Of a DNA stretch of 64,000 nt, positions 54,918-64,000 are shown one piece after another. The notes beneath the pieces are model-generated. The model had not been told where the DNA came from, ran no database searches, and saw nothing but the letters and a program-made list of their open reading frames with translations. The stretch comes from Bacteroidales bacterium (lineage in GTDB: Bacteria > Bacteroidota > Bacteroidia > Bacteroidales > CAIWKO01): NCBI GenBank assembly GCA_023228145.1, contig JALOBU010000004.1, positions 118,116 through 182,115 on the forward strand. Reading direction: 5' to 3'. Numbering within the stretch: the stretch's first letter is position 1; every line of letters begins with the position of its first letter. Made by a program: the position numbers and the translations under genes.

Positions 54918-55997
54918 ATGAAAAAATTTATTGCGGTTTGCATTTGTATTTTAACCTTCCTGCACCCTTTGCTGTCTCAGCCCGACACCAAATATCAATC
55001 GTTGGAATATGCTAAAAACGGCATGAAATTATTTGACCAGAGCAAGTATAAAGAAGCTATTGAACAATACATGAAAGGCAAAGAACTGGATAAAGACAAT
55101 ACATTATTTGACTATGAAATTGCCTTATCACATTTCATGCTTAAAGATTACCAAGCCTGTATCATAACAATTGATTCGGTGATTGGAAACCCCAATATTA
55201 ACGAACAGTTCTATCAGTTGCTGGGAAATGCTTATGATATGATGCAAAAGCCTGACACAGCTTTACAAATTTATGCCGAGGGCATGAAAAGATTTCCTAA
55301 AGCTGCCAGCCTATATACCGAATCGGGGGTGGTGGAATTAAACAGAAACCATACTGAAAGCGCCGTAAATTTCTGGGTTAAGGGGACAATAATAAATCCT
55401 ACTCATGCTGAAAATTATTATCAGCTTGCCAGGTTTTATGCAGACTCCCTGAACAGGATACCTGCTTTGGTTTATGCCGAAATATTCATCAATCTTGAAA
55501 GGAATACAGCGAAAACGGCAGAGATGGGAAAACTGCTGTGCGCACTGCTGTATAAAAGTATTCGTATAAAACAGGACAGCGTTATTGCCCTGAATTTTTA
55601 TCCCGACATAACAATTTACGGTAAAAACGACAGCATAAAAAATGTTTGCGATGCTGTTAAAGATGTGTTGCGAAAAGTTTCAGGAATGAAAATTAAAAAT
55701 AACCGTACACTTGTGGGTTCATCTGAAATAGTAAAAGTCAGAAGCAAATTTTTGGAAGTTTGGTTTGCCGAAAAATATAACGAACGCTTTAAATTTTCGC
55801 TGTTCGAAAACCAGCAGTTGATAAATAAGCAGGGCTTTTTCGAGGCTTATACCCAATGGCTTATAAACAAATGCAATGTAGCGGATTTTCAGAAATGGGC
55901 TTCCGAAAACTCTGGCACCTATGCTTCTTTTGCCGAATGGTTTAAAAAACACCCTTATATTTTTTACGGCGCTAACGATGCTGACCTTTGCAGATAA
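54918..55997 (+). CDS. TPR-repeat secreted protein
   Basis: 359 residues. Signal peptide (1-20, ending LLSQ). Residues about 25-190 are TPR repeats (FDQSKYKEAIEQYMKGKELD; AASLYTESGVVELNRNHTES). The C-terminal half is helical and charged and has no assigned domain. TPRs suggest a protein-binding role in the periplasm. Its partner is probably the product of the gene just upstream. Confidence 0.75.
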   Translation: MKKFIAVCICILTFLHPLLSQPDTKYQSLEYAKNGMKLFDQSKYKEAIEQYMKGKELDKDNTLFDYEIALSHFMLKDYQACIITIDSVIGNPNINEQFYQLLGNAYDMMQKPDTALQIYAEGMKRFPKAASLYTESGVVELNRNHTESAVNFWVKGTIINPTHAENYYQLARFYADSLNRIPALVYAEIFINLERNTAKTAEMGKLLCALLYKSIRIKQDSVIALNFYPDITIYGKNDSIKNVCDAVKDVLRKVSGMKIKNNRTLVGSSEIVKVRSKFLEVWFAEKYNERFKFSLFENQQLINKQGFFEAYTQWLINKCNVADFQKWASENSGTYASFAEWFKKHPYIFYGANDADLCR

Positions 55998-56008
55998 TTG
56001 CCGCTCGG

Positions 56009-58549
56009 TTAAAACTTAACGACAATTTTAACATTAAACAATCTTTTTGTCAGTTCATTAGGGACCGCATACTGTCTGTTGTTGACATCTTTTACCCACA
56101 GATACGAAATGGTGTTCATACGTCCTAAAAGGTTAAACACTTCGCCGGATATCCACAGGGATTTAAAAAAACGGAAAAAGCTTTTTTTGCGGAATATCTT
56201 GCTTTCATCAATAATGGATTTTGAAAAGCCGATATCCACCCTGAAATACGAAGGCATGCGCAGTGTGTCTTTGTACCTTGTATGATCAGGAGGGCCGAAT
56301 GACAGAGGTGTGCCGTAAACCATATTCAGGTGCATTTTAAAAGTTGGCCATCGTGGAAAATGGTCCTGAAAAAAGATATTGATGTTTAAAAGCTGGTCGG
56401 TAGGGCGTGGGATAAACCCCGGGCTTCTTTTCACGCTGTCAATAGCCACATTGTCGAGGGTGTAGCCTGCAATAATTAACTCCCCGTTTTTATTATAATA
56501 GTCGTAATAATATTCTCCGGAGATTTTTTCACGCGTTTGCATCAACGATATGCCGAGCCACGACTCATCCCCTCTTACAAATTCTCCATTTATTTTCAGA
56601 TCAATGCCTGTGGCATAACCTTTTCCGTTATTATTGGCAAAATAACGCAACCGCACATTATCAATTTCGTAAGGGATAAGGTTGTCGAGCATTTTATAAT
56701 AAATTTCTCCCACAAACTTAAAAGGACGGTTCCACAACCTGAAATTCCAGTCACTGCCAAGCAAAAAATGAATGGAACGCTGGGCTTTCACTTCCGGGTG
56801 TATGGTTCCGTCGAAGGCGCGTATCTCTTTATAGAACGGCGGCTGATAATACATTCCCGTTGAAAAACGAAAAACAATGTCCTGCTTCCATTTTGGCTGG
56901 TATGAAAGCGTTAACCGCGGGCTGACACACACCTGATTGTTAAAATCCCAGTAATGTGCCCTGATTCCTGCTGTGAGCATCAGCCTGGCACTGTCAATCC
57001 TGAAAGTCCAGGTGTCCTGAACATACCCTGAAACACGGTTGCTTTGCATGTTTACCTTGCTGATAACAGTTTCCTGTAAGAGCAAAGGGCTGAAGCCCTG
57101 GAGTGAAGGATTGGTATATCCCACCGAATCGGGGGGATGAGGTTGTGAATACCCTGATGAGTCAACCATTTCCCATTCCCTCAGGTCATCATGGATAATT
57201 TCGTGCTGGTAGCGAACTCCATAAACCAAATAATGGTTTTTAAGTGTGTAACCGCTTTTAATTTCCGAACTTATGACGGTTGCATCCAGTTCGTCCCTTG
57301 CGTGTTGTAAATGTGTGCCAACTCCCAATACCTGCTTCATCTCGCCGAAATTATCGTTGCCGAAATCAGCTTCAAGAAAGCCTATAAGGTATTGTCCCTG
57401 AACGTCATAAGTCTGTGTTTCAAATGTTTTGTATGCGGATGTTATCCACTTGAAAAACATGTTCGACTTTGGCTTGTAATTCAATGTCAAGGCTCCCAGA
57501 TAGGTATTAATTTTATCAAGTTCCATACCGTCAAAGTAAATCTTTAGCTGATAAGATTCTTTCACAGTGCCGAATTCTGTTTCGCGCGATTCGGGTATCA
57601 CCATGTACTTATTTCTCGCATAATTGCCTAATATTCCTATCTCCCATTTGTCGTTAATTTTATACGTGGAATATAACTGAACATCGGTAAAGGAAGGTTT
57701 GTACTGCGCTTTGGTCTCGAGTGCATTCAGCAGGTATTGATTGGACTTCTGCCTAACGCCCAGGAGAAAAGTAAATTTACCGTCTTTACTTGCGCCCTCC
57801 ACATGCCCCGATGCTCCCAGCAAACTCAGCATGATAGAGCCTGCAAATTTTGTCGGCTTCTTATACTGAATATCAAGTACAGAAGACATTTTATCGCCAT
57901 ATTTGGCCTCAAAACCTCCTGATGAAAACAATACACTGGAAGTCAGGTCGGCGTTTACAAAACTTAAGCCTTCCTGCTGCCCCGAACGTATCAGCAAAGG
58001 CCTGTAAATTTCAATATCGTTTACATAAACCAGGTTTTCATCAAAATTTCCGCCCCTGACAGAATATGTGGAGCTTAGTTCATTGCTGGAATACACTCCC
58101 AGGCTTGTTTTTTTAATAAGCTCTTCAATGGCATTGCCTGATGTTGTGGGGATAAAATCGGCCTGCTTGTGGTCAATACGCGTAATAACAGCCCGCTCAT
58201 CTTTGGAAACATACTCGAATGTCGGAATTTCTGTTGAAACAGTAACCATTATCTGGTTCATCAGTTTGTTCTCTCCGGGCTGAAGTGTTATTTTGTGTTC
58301 AACTTTATGGTAGCCTATGAAAGAAAATACTACCGTAATTTCTTTTCCGGACATCACAGCCAACCGGTAATTACCATTTTTATCCGAAGTAGTTCCTGTT
58401 GTTGTACCCAAAACAGCAACATTGACCAATTCAATGGCCTCACCTTTCTTATCAGTAACTTTTCCGTGCAATGTGGCTTTCTCCTGAGCATAGGCATTAA
58501 GTGCAAAAAGCAAAAAAAAGATATGTATGATATACCTGTGCATGCCCAT
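56009..58549 (-). CDS. TonB-dependent receptor with carboxypeptidase-like leader domain
   Basis: 846 residues. Signal peptide (1-21, ending AYAQ), a CarboxypepD-reg-like domain (about 24-108, LHGKVTDKKGEAIELVNV), then the plug (about 130-225, STYSVRGGNFDENLVYVND; ADLTSSVLFSSGGFEAKYG) and a long barrel ending in LFNVKIVVKF with the C-terminal phenylalanine. It takes up a large substrate across the outer membrane using TonB. The substrate is unknown; no SusD gene is next to it. It starts one base after the stop of the carboxypeptidase-like gene, so they are coupled. Confidence 0.93.
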   Translation of the reverse strand: MGMHRYIIHIFFLLFALNAYAQEKATLHGKVTDKKGEAIELVNVAVLGTTTGTTSDKNGNYRLAVMSGKEITVVFSFIGYHKVEHKITLQPGENKLMNQIMVTVSTEIPTFEYVSKDERAVITRIDHKQADFIPTTSGNAIEELIKKTSLGVYSSNELSSTYSVRGGNFDENLVYVNDIEIYRPLLIRSGQQEGLSFVNADLTSSVLFSSGGFEAKYGDKMSSVLDIQYKKPTKFAGSIMLSLLGASGHVEGASKDGKFTFLLGVRQKSNQYLLNALETKAQYKPSFTDVQLYSTYKINDKWEIGILGNYARNKYMVIPESRETEFGTVKESYQLKIYFDGMELDKINTYLGALTLNYKPKSNMFFKWITSAYKTFETQTYDVQGQYLIGFLEADFGNDNFGEMKQVLGVGTHLQHARDELDATVISSEIKSGYTLKNHYLVYGVRYQHEIIHDDLREWEMVDSSGYSQPHPPDSVGYTNPSLQGFSPLLLQETVISKVNMQSNRVSGYVQDTWTFRIDSARLMLTAGIRAHYWDFNNQVCVSPRLTLSYQPKWKQDIVFRFSTGMYYQPPFYKEIRAFDGTIHPEVKAQRSIHFLLGSDWNFRLWNRPFKFVGEIYYKMLDNLIPYEIDNVRLRYFANNNGKGYATGIDLKINGEFVRGDESWLGISLMQTREKISGEYYYDYYNKNGELIIAGYTLDNVAIDSVKRSPGFIPRPTDQLLNINIFFQDHFPRWPTFKMHLNMVYGTPLSFGPPDHTRYKDTLRMPSYFRVDIGFSKSIIDESKIFRKKSFFRFFKSLWISGEVFNLLGRMNTISYLWVKDVNNRQYAVPNELTKRLFNVKIVVKF

Positions 58550-58550
58550 A

Positions 58551-59216
58551 CTAATCCGTTTTTTTTACTTTGAATTTGCCATCTTTCCATGCTTTGAAAA
58601 ACTGTTCCCATGCAAAAACGTTCAGTAAAGGATTGGGTTGCGGCTGCCCGGCAAAATAGAGCTGGCTTACCCGCCTGTCAATATAATTCCTGAAATTCAT
58701 GCCGCTGTTCATTTCCAGGTCCTCGTTGATGATTCGTTCTTTTATTTCGGTAATATTTTTTTGAGCACGGGCAAGTTCATCGTCAGGGATATCAAGTTTT
58801 ATAAATGCTTTTTTAAATTGCTCGTAAGTGGGCCACGGATAGATAACCGTTTCATTAAGGATTAGTGTATCCTGCCGCATTACTTGTATAAGAGAGTAAC
58901 GGTTCACAGAGAGCGTATCGGGAATGGTGTAATATACTGTTTTATAGCCAAGCGCATTAAAAACCACCACATCTTTCGGCTTGGCGACAAAGGAAAAAAA
59001 TCCATACAGGTCGGTAATAGTGCCCCGCCACGAATCTTTAACCAAAATGTTGACAAATGGAATGGGAGTTAAGCTATCATCGGTAAGTACAATTCCTGAA
59101 AACTGCACCAGAGTCGTGTCATTAATCTGGGAGTATCCTTTGGTGATGTTACACAGGAAGAATACAACAATCAATGAAGCAATGAAGCGTTTTGGCTTAA
59201 GGGGCATAAGAAACAA
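58551..59216 (-). CDS. carboxypeptidase-like regulatory domain protein
   Basis: 221 residues. Basic N-terminus and signal/anchor (about 10-30). Residues 35-115 hold a CarboxypepD-reg-like domain (FSGIVLTDDSLTPIPFVNI; GTITDLYGFFSF), related to the leader of the next gene. The rest is helical and basic, ending KDGKFKVKKTD. Located in the periplasm or on the outer membrane. Translational coupling to the TonB-dependent receptor suggests the two act together. Confidence 0.8.
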   Translation of the reverse strand: MFLMPLKPKRFIASLIVVFFLCNITKGYSQINDTTLVQFSGIVLTDDSLTPIPFVNILVKDSWRGTITDLYGFFSFVAKPKDVVVFNALGYKTVYYTIPDTLSVNRYSLIQVMRQDTLILNETVIYPWPTYEQFKKAFIKLDIPDDELARAQKNITEIKERIINEDLEMNSGMNFRNYIDRRVSQLYFAGQPQPNPLLNVFAWEQFFKAWKDGKFKVKKTD

Positions 59217-59307
59217 TTTGCGCAGAAATATCAGTAAGTCTAAATGGCATTATTTTTCAGCAATTAAAACGAAACAAATATAAATTTATTTCACGGTATG
59301 GTTTTAT

Positions 59308-59345
59308 AAAAAAAAATGCTGCCACTTCTGAAAGCGACAGCATTT
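59308..59345 (-). terminator. terminator after rpmB
   Basis: AAATGCTG (59314-59321) pairs with CAGCATTT (59338-59345). On the minus strand the hairpin is followed by a T9 tract. It lies 20 bases past the L28 stop codon. Confidence 0.75.
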
Positions 59346-59364
59346 ATAGCTTATTTGTTCAAAT

Positions 59365-59604
59365 TTATTTATTGATATATCCCTTTTCGCGAGCTTCTTT
59401 TAAACAGGCAGATATCCCTTTTTTATCAATATTTCTTAACCCTGCAACAGAAACCTTCAGAGTTATCCATTTGTTTTCTTCGGGGATAAAGAATTTTTTT
59501 GTCTGCAGGTTGGGAATAAATTTTCTTTTGGTTTTAATGTTTGAGTGGGAAACATTATTTCCGACTATTACTTTTTTTCCGGTGATTTCACAAATTCTCG
59601 ACAT
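59365..59604 (-). CDS. rpmB: 50S ribosomal protein L28
   Basis: 79 residues. MSRICEITGKKVIVGNNVSHSN is split in two by the family core; the central KTKRKFIPNLQTKKFF and SVAGLRNIDKKG confirm L28. The terminator follows directly. L33 (rpmG), which often follows in Bacteroidota, is absent from the downstream sequence. Confidence 0.96.
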   Translation of the reverse strand: MSRICEITGKKVIVGNNVSHSNIKTKRKFIPNLQTKKFFIPEENKWITLKVSVAGLRNIDKKGISACLKEAREKGYINK

Positions 59605-59884
59605 GGCTGTAAAACTTAACTTATTGATTCCTTTTATAAACAGGGGTGCAAATTTCGTAATTATTTATTAACTAACAAAATAATATTTAACTTTTTACTC
59701 AAAAAACATATTTACACAGACGCATAAGCCACAAAAACATCTGATTACCTGCATATTAATACTCTTTTATTAAAATATCCCCCTGCTCACTGATATTGCG
59801 TTCCTCGTTTAAAATATCCCTTATTCACATGTAACTTCTCCAATAAGTTTATTTTCGAATATAATATTATTTCATATCCTTATT

Positions 59885-60250
59885 TTATAATAACCATTTG
59901 CTTAATTGCCTGTTTTGCTGCATATCCATATTAAATAATTGTTCAGATAAATACAGAACTTCACCCATGGCACCAGTGCATTAGGAAACCTGAACAATCT
60001 ATTGTTTTTTGTAAAGCATGGTTCATGTCATAAATCTCTATTTTTCCCCTATCTGTTTTTTTACATAAAGTTCGCCAGATATTTCGAATTTTATTATCAT
60101 TAACTGACTATATACTGAAGGTGACCCACTTGCATACGTGGCTGCATTATCATAGTCATGTTCCAGAGTTATTTGAGCATTTGCATTCAATACTATTGCA
60201 AGTATTACAATAAATAATAATTTTTTCATATTCATAAAAGCAAAAAACAT
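59885..60250 (-). pseudogene. decayed T9SS-exported protein gene
   Basis: The open frame from 60250 gives about 70 residues: signal peptide (ending NANAQ) then ITLEHDYDNAATY and QLMIIKFEISGELYVKK, a pattern typical of Bacteroidota secreted proteins. It stops at TAG about 60038. The next frame continues KIEIYDMNHALQKTIDCSGF, then a further shift gives EVLYLSEQLFNMDMQ, which continues the same family pattern to the stop at 59885-59887. At least two frameshifts have broken the gene. The rest is lost in a 280-base gap with no other gene. Confidence 0.7.
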
Positions 60251-60272
60251 TCGATTTTGCTGCGTTCTTTAA

Positions 60273-61568
60273 TCATCGCACCAATGTAATGTTTCCCTTC
60301 TTCTGCACGAAAGTCCCGTCTGTAAAAGTAATAGTAACGTAATAGGCATAAGCCTCTGCCGCACAGGGTTTGCCTTTATATGTGCCGTCCCAGCCTTTGG
60401 TTATATCTTTGCTTTCAAATACCTTTTCGCCCCAGCGGCTGTAAATGCTTAATGATGCTTCTTTAATATTTTCGCCTCGTATGTACAGCACGTCATTCTG
60501 TCCGTTGCCGTTGGGCGAAAAAATATTGGGTATAAAAACAATATTCTCCTTTGGAAAGGTATCTATATTTATCAAATTTGAGAAAATTTTGCATCCACAG
60601 TCTAATGTAACTTCAACAGTATATGAACCATTTTGGGTTGCTAAATAAGTCTGGCTGTTTGCATCTTGAATCATAGTTCCATTCAAATACCATTGATAGG
60701 TTGAATAAATATTCTGACAGATTAATAAATTTTCATTATTCATGATTACAGGAGGATCCTGCAATTTATCCATAAAAACAATAACATTTGCTAAAAATTT
60801 GTCCTGATTATTATTAATATTGCTGTCGCTTGAAATATCCCCAATGCTCGTAAAAACATCAATATCTGCTGCGATTAAATCCAAAGTATTGCAATCCAGA
60901 TATAATGTCGGACTGCCATACGCTTCTCTGGCCAGTATCACTGAATTCGATGGAACAGTATTGAAAAATCCTTGGAGCGATCCACCCTCATTTACAGATG
61001 GAACATTCCCAAAAGGTCCGTTAAAAATATCGCTTGCATTTCCTTGTGAAGTAGGGAAAAGTGAACAAGTCGCCACCTTTGTCAGGCTGTAGCCCCATTT
61101 TGCATTTAATATAGAACTATTTATATCTGGTAATTCATCTGGACTGGTTCCAATAATTAATTTACCTCCTTTAATACTCCAACTGTATAAAGAATCTACT
61201 TCTGCTTTTATGAATGGCTGTGTAGAAGCATCATTTTTATTGAACCATCCAAAAAAGAATATATTGTCAGTCAGAACGTTCGTTATTTGCTCAATGCTTC
61301 CTGATGTGCCGTAACTATCAGCAATATTTATCTTTTTAGGATATATTCCAGTTGAACTGAAGTTGTTTGAACATAATAGTTTAGCCCTCGAATATATCAT
61401 CCATTGACCATTTAAAGTATAACCATTATCGCCTCCTAATTGTCTATTTGTATTAATAGAAATGATATTTATCATTTGCGACGAACATGGGGTATTCAGT
61501 AGATTAAAAACAAAGCATATAAAAAATGCTATTAACTTCTCTGATAATATTTTAAACCTGATATTCAA
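60273..61568 (-). CDS. T9SS type B sorted protein (gliding-motility C-terminal domain)
   Basis: 431 residues. Signal peptide (about 1-31). The middle has SLQGFFNTVP and beta-rich repeats with an Ig-like segment (about 285-345, YSTYQWYLNGTMIQD). The end is the CHU_C/type B sorting domain with IFSPNGNGQNDVLYIRG, WGEKVFESKD and GWDGTYKGKPCA. It should be exported by T9SS to the surface. The passenger has no known enzyme domain. Confidence 0.9.
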   Translation of the reverse strand: MNIRFKILSEKLIAFFICFVFNLLNTPCSSQMINIISINTNRQLGGDNGYTLNGQWMIYSRAKLLCSNNFSSTGIYPKKINIADSYGTSGSIEQITNVLTDNIFFFGWFNKNDASTQPFIKAEVDSLYSWSIKGGKLIIGTSPDELPDINSSILNAKWGYSLTKVATCSLFPTSQGNASDIFNGPFGNVPSVNEGGSLQGFFNTVPSNSVILAREAYGSPTLYLDCNTLDLIAADIDVFTSIGDISSDSNINNNQDKFLANVIVFMDKLQDPPVIMNNENLLICQNIYSTYQWYLNGTMIQDANSQTYLATQNGSYTVEVTLDCGCKIFSNLINIDTFPKENIVFIPNIFSPNGNGQNDVLYIRGENIKEASLSIYSRWGEKVFESKDITKGWDGTYKGKPCAAEAYAYYVTITFTDGTFVQKKGNITLVR

Positions 61569-61574
61569 AGATAT

Positions 61575-62954
61575 TTATTTTACAATGATCAATTTTTTAT
61601 TAAGAAGATATTCACTATTTGTAATATTCATGTTATAAATTCCACATTTAAGGCTTTGTGCCCTTATGTGTGTTTTCCCTTCGATGTATTCACTGTACAT
61701 TAAATTTCCTGTTATATCAAAAATTTGTAAGAGTGGCTTTCCTGGTATAGATATTTCAACGACAAAATTGCCATCAGAGGGATTAGGATAAACGGTAAAA
61801 TCGTGTTCATTATCATAGCTTTCAATGTCGCTAAAATAGCAATTTAAAAGTACTGTTATATTATAACTGCTTTGTTGTGTCGTTGCTAAATCAGGTTTCT
61901 CATCTCCGTTAAAATCAGCAGTTATTATTGTCCATGGACCATAATGAGCCGGAAAATACGTAGATGAACCAAAAGTACCATTTCCTGTACCTATTAATAA
62001 AAAAACAATACTTTGATAATAGTTAGCAATGGCTAAATCTGGTATGCCATCAAAATTAATGTCCGCGCTGACAACTGAGAATGGAGCAGAAGTAGCAGCA
62101 CCAGTACCTGCATTATAATTTATTGCATTATAAAATAAACCGCTTGTTCCTTTGCTTAAAAGCACAGATACATTATTAGAGTTTTTATTTGCAACAGCAA
62201 TATCATCAAAACCGTCCGCATTAAAATCCTTACTACACACTGAATAAGGCCCGGAACCACATAAATATTTAGCAGCTGACCCAAAATTACCAGTTCCGTC
62301 ACCGATAAGAACCCACACGCTATCTGGTCCCCCGTCATTATTGCAGGTTATGGCTAAATCAGCGAAATTATCACCATTAAAATCACTGCTGGTCATTGCA
62401 GTTGGATTTTTTCCAATATGATTCCCTGTATTTGTTGTAAAGTATCCCGATCCGTTTCCCAATAATACAGAAATGTTCCGGTCAGTTTCATTAGCTACTG
62501 AAATATCAATATTTCCATCTCTGTTAAAGTCTGCACCGCAAATAATTCTTGGATGATCGCCAACAGCAAAACTGTCTGTAGCTGTAAAATTACCAGTTCC
62601 ATCACCCGATAAAATTCTCACATAACCGGCAGTAGCATAATCAGGATATGCTAAGTCAACATTACCATCTCCATTGAAATCCCCGCTTACAATACCAGAG
62701 AAATTACCTCCATTCTGGTCATAATAAACCAAGTTTGCAGTATTGAAATTGCCATTCCCATCACCAATTAATAAGTATAATTCTTTGCCAAAAATTGATG
62801 TTATTATTAAATCAAGCTTAGTGTCATTATTATAATCATTACATAAAATACTCCGGGATTCTGTGAGCATAGGAATGATAGTATCTGTAAAACATACTTG
62901 TGCACCTGCCTTAAGAAAAATTGTAAGTGCTACTAGTGTAATTAATTTTTTCAT
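61575..62954 (-). CDS. FG-GAP/VCBS repeat protein with T9SS type A domain
   Basis: 459 residues. Signal peptide (1-18, ending KAGAQ). About seven FG-GAP/VCBS repeats of roughly 47 residues, each with a DFNGDGNxDLA calcium-binding-like loop (for example GDFNGDGNVDLAYPD, ADFNRDGNIDISVANE, SDINFDGIPDLA-type), folding as a propeller. C-terminal type A sorting domain VYPNPSDGNFVVEI, ending KLIIVK. It is probably a surface adhesin or carbohydrate-binding protein. It lies 6 bases before the type B gene, so they may be one unit. Confidence 0.9.
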   Translation of the reverse strand: MKKLITLVALTIFLKAGAQVCFTDTIIPMLTESRSILCNDYNNDTKLDLIITSIFGKELYLLIGDGNGNFNTANLVYYDQNGGNFSGIVSGDFNGDGNVDLAYPDYATAGYVRILSGDGTGNFTATDSFAVGDHPRIICGADFNRDGNIDISVANETDRNISVLLGNGSGYFTTNTGNHIGKNPTAMTSSDFNGDNFADLAITCNNDGGPDSVWVLIGDGTGNFGSAAKYLCGSGPYSVCSKDFNADGFDDIAVANKNSNNVSVLLSKGTSGLFYNAINYNAGTGAATSAPFSVVSADINFDGIPDLAIANYYQSIVFLLIGTGNGTFGSSTYFPAHYGPWTIITADFNGDEKPDLATTQQSSYNITVLLNCYFSDIESYDNEHDFTVYPNPSDGNFVVEISIPGKPLLQIFDITGNLMYSEYIEGKTHIRAQSLKCGIYNMNITNSEYLLNKKLIIVK

Positions 62955-63027
62955 ATTTCTAAAATTAACAAAATGTTAGAAAACTAAATAAAGCCGAATA
63001 AGAATAATCCGGGCTTTGGAAAGTTTT

Positions 63028-64000
63028 TTAATTACATATCATTTTTTTGGTGGCTATGTTTTTACCATTGATGATCAAATTATAAACATAGATCCCTACA
63101 GGTAAGCCTTGGGTATCTATATTCAGCGTACCATAACCGTGTTGTAGAGTTTTTTCATATATAATATTTCCAAGCATATCAGTGAAACTTACCTTGCTTG
63201 TAACTGAATTTTCAGGAATAAAATAAGTTATTTGCGTATTTCCATTGTTAGGATTAGGTTGCGCATCCCCTAGCGATGCAGACTGTGGGATATCAAGCTT
63301 AATATCAATAATATTTTCTTGATAGCCCGTGGTATTGCTATTTTTACTATCAACACCTGTCAACCCGGCTATTACTGATTTTAAACTATTTACTTCTTTA
63401 CTTAATTCCTGAACAGCTTTTACAAGTGGAACAACAAACTCTGCATACGACAATCCATAAGGGTCAGCGTTATTGTCAGGTGTATGAACTATGGATGAAG
63501 TAAAGCCACAAACATGTGCTACCGAATCTACTTCCTGTGCAATAAAACCTGAACGAACAATTGCAGTTGATTGAGCAAAATCCATTCCTTCCTGATGTAT
63601 GGTTTTCAAACTATCGGACATATTTTGTATTATAAAATCATCAAATTGTTTTGTATTCATTTGATAAGTTACAGGGTGAAGTTTATTAATAAAATCCAAA
63701 CCTTTTACGCTATCATTTATATTAAATTTAAAACGACCATCACTAGTTACATATTGACCAGCAACGCAATATGTTCCAGTAAGGCTTGCATTCCCTATCC
63801 ATACATGGTTATTTGCATCAACAATCGCCCCATTTCAAATAGCGGTGGCGTTACTATAATTACCGCTTGCATCGGCTCCGTATCCTAAATATGTATTGTA
63901 GCTGCAATTGGCATTATTATAAGTATATCCGGCCAAACTTCCATACGCAGTGTTTTTTTCTCCTGTAGTGTTGTAATAAAGAGCACGTTCACCTGTAGCA
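63028..64000 (-). pseudogene. S74 tail-spike/T9SS protein, 5' truncated by window, interrupted by TGA
   Basis: The frame runs from the window edge to 63028. The upstream part reads YADASGN, NATAI, then TGA at 63835-63837, then NGAIVDANN, GDGRFKFN-type residues and the known 223-residue end. NATAI-stop-NGA corresponds to NATAIGNGA, a common head repeat, so the TGA replaces a glycine codon (GGA) by one base. Downstream: an S74 intramolecular chaperone-like segment (LDFINKLHPVTYQM, GFIAQEVDSVA, GLSYAEFVVPLVKAVQE) and a T9SS type A domain (QPNPNNGNTQITYF, ending KKMICN). TGA is a normal stop here, as at the end of the gene at 1111, so recoding is unlikely. Sequencing error remains possible. Confidence 0.75.

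Noticed and set aside
63835..63837. TGA recoded as an amino acid
   Set aside because: TGA ends other genes in the window, for example the secreted protein at 1111, and no recoding signal is visible.

Overview
The window is a 64 kb stretch of a Bacteroidota (Bacteroidetes) chromosome, probably from an anaerobic or microaerophilic, type IX secretion (T9SS) lineage. The evidence is: T9SS type A and type B C-terminal sorting domains on several secreted proteins; tandem DUF1573 proteins; a TonB-dependent receptor with a carboxypeptidase-like leader domain; TAnnTTTG boxes ahead of several genes, as in the Bacteroidota -7 element; a single-chain pyruvate:ferredoxin oxidoreductase; and fused FeoAB. 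Coding density is high and most intergenic DNA is short and AT-rich. I cannot name the species.

Layout. 1-1.1 kb: the end of deoC and an unknown secreted protein. 1.2-1.75 kb: a minus-strand tRNA cluster (Ser-GCT, Pro-TGG, Arg-TCT, Met-CAT) that also holds a broken 5' copy of tRNA-Met with a perfect 20-bp palindrome inserted. 1.9-7.8 kb: an aminotransferase, two DUF1573 proteins and a large secreted M4 metalloprotease. 7.8-12.5 kb: a minus-strand Fe-S assembly operon (sufC-sufD-sufS-sufE-DUF59) without sufB, interrupted by a four-helix-bundle gene. 12.5-25.6 kb: a DUF349 protein, a patatin/outer-membrane-barrel protein, pyruvate:ferredoxin oxidoreductase, lipoproteins, an alpha/beta hydrolase, MeaB and a small membrane/secreted pair. 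25.7-29.3 kb: a nucleotide-sugar operon (UDP-glucose dehydrogenase, UDP-glucuronate decarboxylase, RmlD) carrying a second, frameshifted four-helix-bundle gene. 29.5-46.1 kb: mostly housekeeping genes (rplS, trmD, feoAB, a TMTC-like TPR membrane protein, a NamZ-like muramidase, a FtsX/LolE-like permease, MerR, a hotdog thioesterase, a UvrD/PcrA helicase, secA). 46.2-51 kb: a heptose epimerase, then an AT-rich accessory island, then a YvlD-like membrane protein. 51.3-59.6 kb: cell-envelope proteins and rpmB. 59.9-64 kb: a run of T9SS cargo genes, two of them broken.

Most unusual region. The island at about 47.6-50.3 kb encodes, on the minus strand, an ABC-type AAA ATPase with a DUF3696-like C-terminus, a 173-residue protein with a weak PIN-like pattern, and a short single-pass membrane protein. 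A 15-residue segment is repeated across the junction of the last two genes. The membrane gene ends at the edge of a ~150-bp imperfect inverted repeat that resembles an integron attC site and contains a member of the same palindrome family seen in the tRNA fragment. This is the best candidate for an undescribed system, possibly anti-phage, but the functional reading is inference.

Other structure. Both four-helix-bundle genes sit inside operons between short inverted repeats, so they look like inserted units. Several start codons are corrected from promoter position (secA, the FtsX-like permease, the HEFRH/propeller protein, the 54.3 kb secreted protein). One 59-residue cysteine-rich gene after feoAB is added by manual translation.
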